Shown: piece after piece, positions 8,383-14,988 of the stretch
Layout: every line of letters begins with the position of its first letter
Position numbering within the stretch: the stretch's first letter is position 1
Assembly: GCA_000434915.1 (NCBI GenBank)
Contig: FR882078.1
Location: 74,784-99,173 of the forward strand
Length of the DNA stretch: 24,390 bases
DNA from: Ruminococcus sp. CAG:563
GTDB taxonomy: Bacteria > Bacillota > Clostridia > Oscillospirales > Acutalibacteraceae
Reading direction: 5' to 3'
The notes under the pieces: generated by a model
Seen by the model: only the letters and a program-made list of their open reading frames with translations
Database searches by the model: none
What the model was told of the DNA's origin: nothing
Position numbers and translations under genes: made by a program

Positions 8383-9591
8383 ATGGGACTTATAGTTCAG
8401 AAATTCGGCGGCAGCTCGGTCGCCAACACAGAGCGTGTCATGAACGTTGCAAAAATTGTAACCGACACCTACAAAAAGGGCAATGATGTTGTTGTCGTTG
8501 TTTCCGCTCAGGGCGATACAACGGATGATCTTATCGCAAAGGCTAAGGAAATAAGCCATCACAACTCAAAGAGAGAAATGGATATGCTCATGGCGGCAGG
8601 CGAACAGATTTCAATTGCTTTGCTTGCAATGGCTATTGATGAGCTGGGCTGTCCGGCAATTTCGCTTCTCGGCTGGCAGGCAGGATTCCGCACCGATTCC
8701 GTTTACTCCGCTGCGAGAATCAAAAAGGTTGAGACAGACAGAATCAGAACCGAGCTTGATAATCGTAAGATCGTTGTTGTTGCGGGCTTCCAGGGACTTA
8801 ACAAGTATCAGGACATGACGACCCTCGGCCGTGGCGGCTCGGACACAAGTGCAGTTGCCATTGCGGCAGCTCTCAATGCCGACAGATGCCAGATCTTTAC
8901 CGACGTTGACGGTGTTTATACCGCAGACCCCCGTAAGGTAAAGGGTGCACGCAGACTCCAGGAAATCACATATGACGAGATGCTCGAGCTTGCAACGCTC
9001 GGCGCACAGGTTCTTAACAACCGCTCGGTCGAAATGGCAAAGAAATATAATGTTGAGCTTGAAGTTATCTCAAGCCTTAACCCGATTCCGGGAACAATCG
9101 TAAAGGAGACCACTAAAATGGAAAAGATGTTAGTCAGAGGCGTAACAAAAGATAAGGACGTATCAAAAATTTCTATCGTAGGCGTTGAGGATGTTCCGGG
9201 AATCGCATTCAAGGTTTTCTCACAGCTTGCAAAGAACAACATAAATGTTGATATCATTCTCCAGTCCGTCGGCAGAGACAACACAAAGGATATTGTTTTC
9301 ACCGTAAGCATGGCAAATGAAGAGGAAGCGGTTGAGTGCATCAAGGCTCTTCCGTTCATCGGCGACGCTAAGGTATTCAGCGACAATACGGTTGCTAAGG
9401 TTTCGGTTGTCGGTGCAGGCATGGAAACTCATCCGGGTACAGCTTCAAAGATGTTCGAGGCTCTCTACGGCAAGGGAATCAATATTCAGACAATCTCAAC
9501 AAGCGAGATTAAGATTTCCGTGCTTATCGACGAGAAGGATGCCGACAAGGCTGTTTCCGCAGTTCACGAAGCTTTCTTCGGCAATGACTGA
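8383..9591 (+). CDS. lysC: Aspartate kinase
   Basis: Phosphorylates aspartate, the first step to lysine, threonine, methionine and diaminopimelate. The 402 residues carry the amino acid kinase domain with KFGGSSV (residues 7-13), then TLGRGGSDTSAVAIAAAL and TDVDGVYTADPRKV, with LNPIPGTIV at the domain end. Two C-terminal ACT domains follow (about residues 260-400), with SIVGVEDVPGIAFKVFSQLAKNNINVDII and VSVVGAGMETHPGTASKMFEAL. The two ACT domains imply feedback control by lysine and/or threonine; which effector cannot be read off. An ATG at 8383 is preferred over TTG 8377 because of GTGGTGA 7 nt upstream. No terminator separates it from hom, and none is obvious before the next promoter at 9627. 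Confidence 0.97.
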   Translation: MGLIVQKFGGSSVANTERVMNVAKIVTDTYKKGNDVVVVVSAQGDTTDDLIAKAKEISHHNSKREMDMLMAAGEQISIALLAMAIDELGCPAISLLGWQAGFRTDSVYSAARIKKVETDRIRTELDNRKIVVVAGFQGLNKYQDMTTLGRGGSDTSAVAIAAALNADRCQIFTDVDGVYTADPRKVKGARRLQEITYDEMLELATLGAQVLNNRSVEMAKKYNVELEVISSLNPIPGTIVKETTKMEKMLVRGVTKDKDVSKISIVGVEDVPGIAFKVFSQLAKNNINVDIILQSVGRDNTKDIVFTVSMANEEEAVECIKALPFIGDAKVFSDNTVAKVSVVGAGMETHPGTASKMFEALYGKGINIQTISTSEIKISVLIDEKDADKAVSAVHEAFFGND

Positions 9592-9626
9592 TTAAAGAAA
9601 AAATTCCGAAAATTTTAAAAAAACTA

Positions 9627-9655
9627 TTGACAACCGAATTTTTCGGTAGTATAAT
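9627..9655 (+). promoter_or_regulatory. Promoter of the trp T-box operon with palindrome in the spacer
   Basis: Perfect consensus TTGACA (9627-9632), a 17-nt spacer and TATAAT (9650-9655). The spacer begins with a perfect 6-bp inverted repeat, ACCGAA-TTT-TTCGGT (9633-9647), filling the space between the two hexamers where a bound repressor would block RNA polymerase. A similar palindrome sits at the same place in the mecA promoter. Confidence 0.93.
9633..9647. promoter_or_regulatory. Candidate operator ACCG-N7-CGGT (trp copy)
   Basis: The palindrome ACCGAATTTTTCGGT lies immediately after the -35 and 2 nt before the -10 of the T-box promoter. It matches the mecA-promoter copy at 12 of 15 positions and in exact placement. 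The binding protein is unknown. Confidence 0.55.
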
Positions 9656-9661
9656 GCGTCT

Positions 9662-9945
9662 AAACCGATGAGAAAGAGTGAGTAGATTTTAACACTGTTC
9701 TTTCAGAGAGTCGCAGGCGGTGGGATTGCGGCAGAAGAAGATTTAATCGAATGGACTTTCGAGGGCGAGCGGAAACGAAGTAATGCTTCGGAGTATGTGA
9801 GACGGAGGTGACTCTCCGTAAACAAGAGTCAACGTATGGTTAGTACGTCAGAGTGGATGCGAAAGCGTCAAGCAGGGTGGCACCACAGGATATGATTTTT
9901 ATTCCTGTCCCGGCAAGAAATTGCAGGGACGGGATTTTTTTATTT
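9662..9945 (+). promoter_or_regulatory. T-box riboswitch, tryptophan type
   Basis: Leader RNA that senses uncharged tRNA and controls termination ahead of the transporter genes. Stem I has an internal specifier loop: GAAAG/CTTTC closes it below and GATT/AATC above. The 5' strand ends AGTA and the 3' strand reads GAA-TGG-A, so the specifier codon is TGG (9752-9754), tryptophan. A IIA/B-type pseudoknot is visible: 9802-9807 pairs with 9814-9819, and loop 9810-9813 pairs with 9827-9830. The T-box sequence AGGGTGGCACCAC is at 9874-9886. Its TGGC would pair with an acceptor end GCCA, matching the G73 discriminator of bacterial tRNA-Trp. The terminator stem 9903-9911/9926-9934 with T run 9935-9941 follows. 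Confidence 0.95.
9903..9945 (+). terminator. Conditional terminator of the trp T-box
   Basis: Stem TCCTGTCCC (9903-9911) with GGGACGGGA (9926-9934), one G-T wobble, an inner GCAA/TTGC helix, and T7 at 9935-9941. The competing antiterminator would use the T-box sequence at 9874-9890 and the 5' arm of this stem. Confidence 0.9.
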
Positions 9946-9962
9946 TCTCGGGAGGTTTTATT

Positions 9963-10004
9963 ATGATTTTATTGACTAAGCTTTGGCGCAGGAGCGCCGA
10001 TTGA
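9963..10004 (+). CDS. Putative 13-residue leader peptide containing Trp
   Basis: ATG to TGA encodes MILLTKLWRRSAD. GGGAGG (9950-9955) ends 7 nt before the ATG, a better ribosome-binding site than that of trpX. The ORF starts about 20 nt after the T-box terminator's T run, so it is transcribed only when the T-box reads through. Codon 8 is TGG (9984-9986) and is followed directly by a GC hairpin, GGCGC-AGGA-GCGCC (9985-9998), which overlaps it. The layout resembles an attenuator leader peptide, but one Trp codon is few and no alternative terminator is visible before trpX. Function is inferred, not shown. Confidence 0.5.
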   Translation: MILLTKLWRRSAD

Positions 10005-10074
10005 ATCTTTGCTTTGAACATATTAAAAGACTAAACACAATAATTTTTTAAAATTCAGAAAGGTTGATATTATC

Positions 10075-11106
10075 ATGAAAAAGTTTATTTCTCTTGCGCT
10101 TTGTGCCATACTCATTCTCGCAACTCTCACCGCTTGCGGTACAACATCAAAAAACAAAAACTCATACACTATCGGACTTTGCAACTATGCAAACGATGCT
10201 TCTCTTAACCAGATTGCCGAAAGCATTCAGGCTCAGCTTGCCGCTATCGGCAAGGAAAGGGGAGTAACCTTTGATGTGAAATATCAGAACAGCAATGCCG
10301 ACAGCAATGTTCTCAACCAAATCGTTTCAAATTTTATTGCCGACGATGTTGACCTTATGGTCGGTATAGCCACTCCGGTTGCAATGGCAATGCAGAGCGC
10401 AACCGAGGGGAAAAAGCTTCCGGTAGTATTCTCTGCGGTAAGCGATCCTCTCTCGAAAAAGCTCGTTGATTCACTTGAAGCTCCGGGTGCAAACATCACC
10501 GGAACTTCGGATTATCTTGACACAAGTTCGGTTATGAACATAATGTTTGAGACAAAGCCGAACATCAAAAAAGTAGGACTTCTCTACGATGTCGGACAGG
10601 ATTCGTCCGAAGCTGCGATCAAATCCGCCAAGGAGTACCTCGATAAAAAGGGTATCGCTTATGTTGAAAAAACAGGTAAAACCGTCGATGAGATTTCTCT
10701 TGCCGCTCAGGCTCTTGTTGCGGATAAAGTCGACGCTGTTTTCACTCCGACCGATAACTCCATAATGGTTGCCGAACTTTCGATATATGAGATTTTTGCC
10801 AAGGCGGGTATTCCGCATTTCACAGGTGCCGATTCGTTTGCTCTCAACGGTGCTTTCATGGGCTATGGCGTTGATTATGTCAACCTCGGCAAAGAGACTG
10901 CAAATATGGTTGCCGAAATTCTTCTCGACGGCAAAGACCCTGCGAAGCTTGCGGTAAAGACTTTTGACAACGGTACGGCTACAATCAACACGGATATCTG
11001 CTCGCAGCTCGGTATGAACTATGACGAGGTTGCAAAGGCAATCGCTCCGCACTGCACAAAGGTTGAAAAAATCAAGACCGCCGAGAGCTTCGACGGACAG
11101 AAATAA
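10075..11106 (+). CDS. trpX: ABC transporter substrate-binding lipoprotein, predicted tryptophan (TrpX)
   Basis: Extracellular lipid-anchored binding protein of the ABC_sub_bind family (PF04392 type). The 343 residues start with a lipoprotein signal, MKKFISLALCAILILATLTAC, with lipobox LTAC and the acylated cysteine at residue 21. The mature part has the two-lobed pattern of this family (YTIGLCNYANDASLNQIAESIQAQL; VFSAVSDPLSKKLVDSLEAPGANITGTSD; VDAVFTPTDNSIM; GADSFALNGAF). The start has AAAGG about 11 nt upstream. Permease and ATPase genes follow at once. The tryptophan substrate is inferred from the TGG T-box upstream and from the TrpXYZ systems known in Firmicutes; the protein sequence alone would not give the substrate. 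Confidence 0.88.
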   Translation: MKKFISLALCAILILATLTACGTTSKNKNSYTIGLCNYANDASLNQIAESIQAQLAAIGKERGVTFDVKYQNSNADSNVLNQIVSNFIADDVDLMVGIATPVAMAMQSATEGKKLPVVFSAVSDPLSKKLVDSLEAPGANITGTSDYLDTSSVMNIMFETKPNIKKVGLLYDVGQDSSEAAIKSAKEYLDKKGIAYVEKTGKTVDEISLAAQALVADKVDAVFTPTDNSIMVAELSIYEIFAKAGIPHFTGADSFALNGAFMGYGVDYVNLGKETANMVAEILLDGKDPAKLAVKTFDNGTATINTDICSQLGMNYDEVAKAIAPHCTKVEKIKTAESFDGQK

Positions 11107-11129
11107 TTATTCGGAAAGGAACTTAACTT

Positions 11130-12062
11130 ATGTCGCTGGGTTCTGTTTTAGCACTTATTCAAACCGCATCCGAGCTTGGACTTATAAGCGCACTTACCGT
11201 AATTGCACTTTATCTGAGCTATTCGATGCTTAATGTATGCGACTTATCGACCGACGGCTGCTTCACTCTTGGGGCAACCGTCGGTGCGGTCGTTACACTC
11301 TCCGGTCATCCGTTTCTTGCACTTCCTGCTGCTATGGCGGCAGGTATTGCATCGGGCTTCATCACTGCATTCCTTCAGACAAAGATGGGCGTTAACAGCC
11401 TGCTGGCTGGTATCATTGTCAATACGGCACTGTATTCAATCAACATTGCCGTCATGGGCAATTCATCGATCCTTAATCTCAACAAAACCGATACCGTTTT
11501 CACCAAAGCACTCGATTTGCTCAGAAATACTCCGTTCATGGAGCAGTATAAGCTGATTGTTGCATTGCTTGCGGTTATTATCGTCAGTGTTCTTCTCGCA
11601 CTTTTCCTGAGAACGAAGCTCGGACTTGCGATTCGTGCAACCGGCAACAATCCCGATATGGTTCGTTCGTCGTCAATCAATCCCGTTTTCACAACGATCG
11701 TCGGCCTTTGCATTGCAAACTCGTTCACTGCTCTCTCGGGATGTCTGCTTGCTCAGTCGCAGAAATCTGTCAACATTGATATCGGCACGGGCATGGTTAC
11801 GATTGCACTTGCTTCCCTGCTTATCGGTAACGTTTTCCTCGGCAGAAAGAAGATTCCTCTTCAGATTGTAGGAATGGTTCTCGGTGCATTCGTTTTCAGA
11901 CTTGTTTATACCATTGCCCTTCGTTTCGACATGCCGGCATTCATGCTCAAATTCGTTTCGTCGGTTATCGTTGTGCTTGCAATTTCGATTCCTTACCTCA
12001 AGACAAGGTTCCCTTTCTTAAAGCGTAGGATTGATCAGCGTTTCGGAAGGAGGACTGCGTAA
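11130..12062 (+). CDS. trpY: ABC transporter permease, predicted tryptophan (TrpY)
   Basis: Membrane permease of the branched-chain-amino-acid type family (BPD_transp_2), 310 residues. About eight to nine hydrophobic helices can be counted, with the family stretch ALYLSYSMLNVCDLSTDGCFTLGA near the N-terminus, GVNSLLAGIIVNTALYSIN in the middle, and RATGNNPDMVRSSSINP in the cytoplasmic loop that contacts the ATPase. Two C-terminal helices end in a basic tail. GGAAAGGAA precedes the ATG. Its TAA stop shares one base with the ATG of the ATPase gene (TAATG), indicating coupled translation. It would form the channel of the transporter with the TrpX and TrpZ products. Confidence 0.9.
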   Translation: MSLGSVLALIQTASELGLISALTVIALYLSYSMLNVCDLSTDGCFTLGATVGAVVTLSGHPFLALPAAMAAGIASGFITAFLQTKMGVNSLLAGIIVNTALYSINIAVMGNSSILNLNKTDTVFTKALDLLRNTPFMEQYKLIVALLAVIIVSVLLALFLRTKLGLAIRATGNNPDMVRSSSINPVFTTIVGLCIANSFTALSGCLLAQSQKSVNIDIGTGMVTIALASLLIGNVFLGRKKIPLQIVGMVLGAFVFRLVYTIALRFDMPAFMLKFVSSVIVVLAISIPYLKTRFPFLKRRIDQRFGRRTA

Positions 12063-12850
12063 TGCTTAATATTTCAAACATTTCCATTACCTTTAATTCC
12101 GGAACTACTGATGCCAAAAAAGCTCTCAACGACATTTCGCTCAAGGTCATCAACGACGGCGATTTTATCACCGTTATCGGAGCAAACGGTGCCGGCAAAT
12201 CAACGCTTTTTAATGCGATTGCCGGAACGTTTATTGTTGACAGCGGCAAGATTGAATTGAACGGCAGGGATATAACGCTCATGCCCGAGCATAAGCGTGC
12301 AAGAAAAATCGGCAGACTCTTTCAGGACCCGATGAAGGGCAGTGCACCGGGAATGACGGTTGAAGAAAACCTTGCCCTTGCCGCAGGCAGAGGCGGTTGG
12401 CTCAGCCATGTTTCAAAGGCGGACAAAAAGGCTTTTCGTGAGCGTGTCGCATTGCTTGATATGGGACTGGAAAACAGAATGAGCCAGCCCGTCGGACTTC
12501 TTTCCGGCGGCCAGCGACAGGCTCTTACCCTTATGATGGCGACATTCAATCCGCCGGAGCTGCTTCTTCTTGATGAGCACACGGCGGCTCTTGATCCCGG
12601 AACGGCGGAAAAAGTTCTCTCCCTGACAGAAAAAATCGTTGCCGAAAACAAGCTTACCTGCATGATGATTACCCATAATATGCAGTCGGCTCTTGAGCTT
12701 GGCAACAGAACAATAATGATGAACAACGGCCGGATTATCATGGACACCTCGGGCGAGAAAAGAAAGGCTCTTACAGTACCCGATCTGCTTCAGAAATTCA
12801 AGGAAGAGGCAGGACGTGACCTTGACAATGACAGAATGTTATTGATATGA
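12062..12850 (+). CDS. trpZ: ABC transporter ATP-binding protein, predicted tryptophan (TrpZ)
   Basis: Cytoplasmic ATPase that powers the transporter, 262 residues. Walker A GANGAGKST is near residues 40-48, the signature LSGGQRQ near 147-153, Walker B LLLLDE with D171 and E172, the D-loop TAALDP, and the switch histidine in MITHN. The protein is single-domain, as usual for importers of this class. It overlaps trpY by 1 nt and the acetyltransferase gene follows after 13 nt, so the transcript from the T-box promoter probably carries all four genes. Confidence 0.92.
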   Translation: MLNISNISITFNSGTTDAKKALNDISLKVINDGDFITVIGANGAGKSTLFNAIAGTFIVDSGKIELNGRDITLMPEHKRARKIGRLFQDPMKGSAPGMTVEENLALAAGRGGWLSHVSKADKKAFRERVALLDMGLENRMSQPVGLLSGGQRQALTLMMATFNPPELLLLDEHTAALDPGTAEKVLSLTEKIVAENKLTCMMITHNMQSALELGNRTIMMNNGRIIMDTSGEKRKALTVPDLLQKFKEEAGRDLDNDRMLLI

Positions 12851-12863
12851 AGAGGACATTACC

Positions 12864-13358
12864 GTGAAAAATATTGTTGTAAGAAAATACGGTGCGGACG
12901 ATATTCCCGCTATGAAAGATATATGGAACGAGGTTGTTGACGAGGGCATTGCTTTTCCTCAGGAGGAAGATCTCACGGATGAGGGTGCAAAAGATTTTTT
13001 TGCTCAGCAAACCTATTGCGGCGTTGCGGTCGGCGAGGACGGCAAGATCTACGGAATGTATATCCTTCACCCGAACAATGTCGGCAGATGCGGCCATATC
13101 GCAAACGCAAGCTATGCCGTTTCGCTTGAAAGCAGGGGATTGCACATCGGTGAAAAGCTGGTTCGTGACTGTGTTGTTCAGGCAAAAGCGCACGGATTCG
13201 GAATTCTTCAATTCAATGCGGTTGTTGCGACGAATATTCATGCAAGACACCTTTATGAGAGAATCGGGTTCAAACAGCTCGGCACAATTCCCGACGGCTT
13301 CAGAATGGACGACGGACATTACGAGGACATCTGTCCGTATTATATTGAAACAAAATAA
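12864..13358 (+). CDS. GNAT family N-acetyltransferase
   Basis: Predicted acetyl-CoA-dependent acetyltransferase of 164 residues, cytoplasmic. The fold pattern is visible: an N-terminal strand and helix (IVVRKYGADDIPAMKDIWNEVV), a central strand (GVAVGEDGKIYGMYILHPN), motif A with the acetyl-CoA pyrophosphate loop (SLESRGLHIGEKLVRDCVVQAKAHGF) and motif B (QFNAVVATNIHARHLYERIGFKQLGTIPDGF). The start is GTG at 12864 with AGAGG 8 nt upstream. It sits 13 nt after trpZ and before a terminator, so it should be co-induced by tryptophan starvation. Its acceptor substrate is unknown; a role in modifying an imported aromatic compound or its analogue would fit the context but is speculation. Confidence 0.87.
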   Translation: MKNIVVRKYGADDIPAMKDIWNEVVDEGIAFPQEEDLTDEGAKDFFAQQTYCGVAVGEDGKIYGMYILHPNNVGRCGHIANASYAVSLESRGLHIGEKLVRDCVVQAKAHGFGILQFNAVVATNIHARHLYERIGFKQLGTIPDGFRMDDGHYEDICPYYIETK

Positions 13359-13363
13359 AAAAT

Positions 13364-13410
13364 CAGGCTGTAAATCGTAAAGCAATTTGCTTTTGATTTA
13401 CAGCCCTTTA
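13364..13410. terminator. Bidirectional terminator between the GNAT and dehydrogenase genes
   Basis: Stem GGCTGTAAATC (13366-13376) with GATTTACAGCC (13395-13405), 11 bp, with inner AAGCAA/TTGCTT pairing. The plus-strand tail is CTTTAT; the minus-strand tail reads TGATTTTTTATTTT. It serves both convergent genes, more strongly the minus-strand one. Confidence 0.8.
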
Positions 13411-13419
13411 TATTATGCA

Positions 13420-14529
13420 TTATTTATTTTTCTTGAATTCCCTGCCGATTTCGTTCAGCTTTTTCATGGAATCAATGTATGCTTCCCGTGTAACTCCTTT
13501 CGGCATGTGTGCCCATTCCGTTGTCTGAACAAACTTATCTGCCATCTTATCAAATTCACTTTCGCCGATTTCAATATCGTCGAAGCAAACAGGGAGCCCG
13601 ATAGAGCTGTTGAATTTCATAATGCGCTCAACCTCATCCGATCTTCCTTCATACTGTAAAAGACAAAGGACGCCGAGCGAAACAATTTCGCCGTGCAGGT
13701 GGCTGTGACCGTGTTCCGTAACGGTTGCGCCGTAATAAATGCAATGTGCAAGAGTTGAATTGTAGTAATAGCTGTCAACGGTTGTCATCATATTGGAGAC
13801 AATTCCGGTTGAAACAATGATGTCAAGAATTACCTGATCGAGTGCAAACGAGGGCTTTTTCTCTCTGATAGATTCAAGTGCTTGAGTGCCGTATTCAATC
13901 AGCGGATCGGTGCAAATGCGGCTGACCTGTCTGCCCATGAGCGGCGTGTGGAAAAGAGTATCGTCCTTAGATGAAAAAACAGCTTCGTATTCCTTGCTGA
14001 GTGCGTCGCCGATGCCTGCCCATAAAAGCTTTTCGGGTGAATCGGCAATGACTGCGGAATTGATAAAGCAATGATTTGCAAGCTTCGGATAATAGTAATC
14101 CCTGAATGAACCGTCGGGATTGTAGATGACGGAAATTGCCGTAACCGAGGCACAGTTTGAACCGACCGTCGGGAAGGTGAACAGCGGCTTGTCGAGCTTG
14201 TCGGCAACATATTTAACCGTGTCGCAGGCACGTCCGCCGCCTACTGCGAAAAGCATATCGGCTTTTTGTACGGTCGGATTTGCGATAAGTGCATCGCCGT
14301 TTTCGTATGTTGAATTGCCGCCATATTCGATAAAATCAAGAAGCTTGACATCTGAGCCTTTAACCCCTTCAATCAGGGCATTTTTAGCCTTTGACATTGC
14401 CGTCTTGCCGCCGATGACTGCGGCAGTCTTGCCGAAGAAACGTGTAACATACGGTATCTCCTTGTAGCAATCGGGGCCGATTGAATAGCTCGGAAGATAA
14501 AGACTGTAATTTGAATTGTATTCTGACAT
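13420..14529 (-). CDS. Iron-containing alcohol dehydrogenase family protein (GldA/HcxA-like)
   Basis: NAD(P)-dependent dehydrogenase of the group III metal-dependent family (glycerol dehydrogenase, glycerol-1-phosphate dehydrogenase, 2-hydroxycarboxylate dehydrogenase HcxA). The 369 residues have the nucleotide-binding GGGRACDTVKYVAD and FPTVGSNCASVTAISVIY. The three expected metal ligands are visible: D175 (GIGDALSKEYEA), H262 (LAHCIYYG) and H279 (HLHGEIVSLG). ATG 14529 is taken because anything further upstream runs into the T-box leader; the spacing from GGCGG is about 9 nt. The leader reads a leucine codon, so an activity on branched-chain 2-oxo/2-hydroxy acids, such as 2-oxoisocaproate, is plausible. 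That substrate is an inference from regulation; glycerol dehydrogenase remains an alternative. Confidence 0.87.
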   Translation of the reverse strand: MSEYNSNYSLYLPSYSIGPDCYKEIPYVTRFFGKTAAVIGGKTAMSKAKNALIEGVKGSDVKLLDFIEYGGNSTYENGDALIANPTVQKADMLFAVGGGRACDTVKYVADKLDKPLFTFPTVGSNCASVTAISVIYNPDGSFRDYYYPKLANHCFINSAVIADSPEKLLWAGIGDALSKEYEAVFSSKDDTLFHTPLMGRQVSRICTDPLIEYGTQALESIREKKPSFALDQVILDIIVSTGIVSNMMTTVDSYYYNSTLAHCIYYGATVTEHGHSHLHGEIVSLGVLCLLQYEGRSDEVERIMKFNSSIGLPVCFDDIEIGESEFDKMADKFVQTTEWAHMPKGVTREAYIDSMKKLNEIGREFKKNK

Positions 14530-14560
14530 AACATCAAGCCGCCTTTCTGAGTTTGTTATA

Positions 14561-14608
14561 AACAAAAGTCCTCCCGTCTCCTGTTTTGAACATAAGAGAC
14601 GAAAGGAC
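14561..14608 (-). terminator. Conditional terminator of the leucine T-box
   Basis: On the minus strand the 5' arm GTCCTTTCGTCTC (14608-14596) pairs over 13 bp with GAGACGGGAGGAC (14580-14568), including two G-T wobbles, followed by TTTTGTT. The 5' arm overlaps the region that would pair in the antiterminator. Confidence 0.88.
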
Positions 14609-14829
14609 AAACTTCCGTGGTACCACTCTTTTTCATTCCTATCGGAATGCACTCATGGAATACTTCATATTCCTGCAAAATAACGGTTGCTTCCGTCTGA
14701 ACCTACTTGTTGTGTTCGGCACAGCCGCTCGATGGCGAGTTCGGCGTTTAACTTTCCTGATGCCTTTCAGCCTATGGCATCTCTCTGTGAGGAGTCTTGC
14801 GCTTAATATTCCATGTCATTGCGTTTATG
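14561..14829 (-). promoter_or_regulatory. T-box riboswitch, leucine type
   Basis: Read on the minus strand. The specifier internal loop is closed below by ATGG/CCAT and above by GCG/CGC, and its 3' strand reads CGAACTCG, giving GAA followed by specifier CTC (14739-14737), leucine. The distal part of stem I has GATGCC/GGCATC enclosing GGCTGAAA. The T-box AGTGGTACCACGG is at 14627-14615. Its TGGT would pair with an ACCA end, matching the A73 of bacterial tRNA-Leu. The terminator follows. CTC is also the specifier of the B. subtilis ilv-leu T-box (established knowledge). Confidence 0.9.
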
Positions 14830-14835
14830 CTTCGC

Positions 14836-14864
14836 ATTGTAACACTGAAATTTATAATTGTCAA
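14836..14864 (-). promoter_or_regulatory. Promoter of the leucine T-box gene
   Basis: On the minus strand TTGACA (14864-14859), a 17-nt spacer and TACAAT (14841-14836). Transcription should start near 14829, at the 5' end of the T-box leader. Confidence 0.9.
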
Positions 14865-14944
14865 GTAGAAAAAAGGTGTTGAAAATTCAATACTGATTGT
14901 GCATTTTTGGGGTCTGTAAACATTGCTTTGCAAAATTTATTTAT

Positions 14945-14973
14945 TTGAAAACGGCTGTAAAATATGCTACAAT
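14945..14973 (+). promoter_or_regulatory. Promoter of the HAD phosphatase gene
   Basis: TTGAAA (14945-14950), a 17-nt spacer and TACAAT (14968-14973), 15 nt before the ATG. The expected transcript start lies almost at the ribosome-binding site AAGGTG (14978-14983), giving a very short 5' leader. Confidence 0.8.
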
Positions 14974-14988
14974 AAATAAGGTGATTTT

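Noticed and set aside
9592..9650. ACCGAA-TTT-TTCGGT as an intrinsic terminator for lysC
   Set aside because: The stem is only 6 bp and is followed by AGTATAAT, not a T run; its exact fit between -35 and -10 favours an operator.
12798..13385. 195-codon minus-strand frame opposite the acetyltransferase gene
   Set aside because: It has no ribosome-binding site or protein-family pattern, and the plus-strand GNAT motifs are clear.
14530..14652. N-terminal extension of the dehydrogenase reading frame by 41 residues
   Set aside because: It translates the T-box and terminator region of the leader RNA and has no family similarity; the ATG at 14529 fits family length.
14586..14882. Plus-strand open frame of 98 codons between the dehydrogenase and HAD genes
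   Set aside because: It is the complement of the leucine T-box leader and its promoter, which explain the sequence fully.
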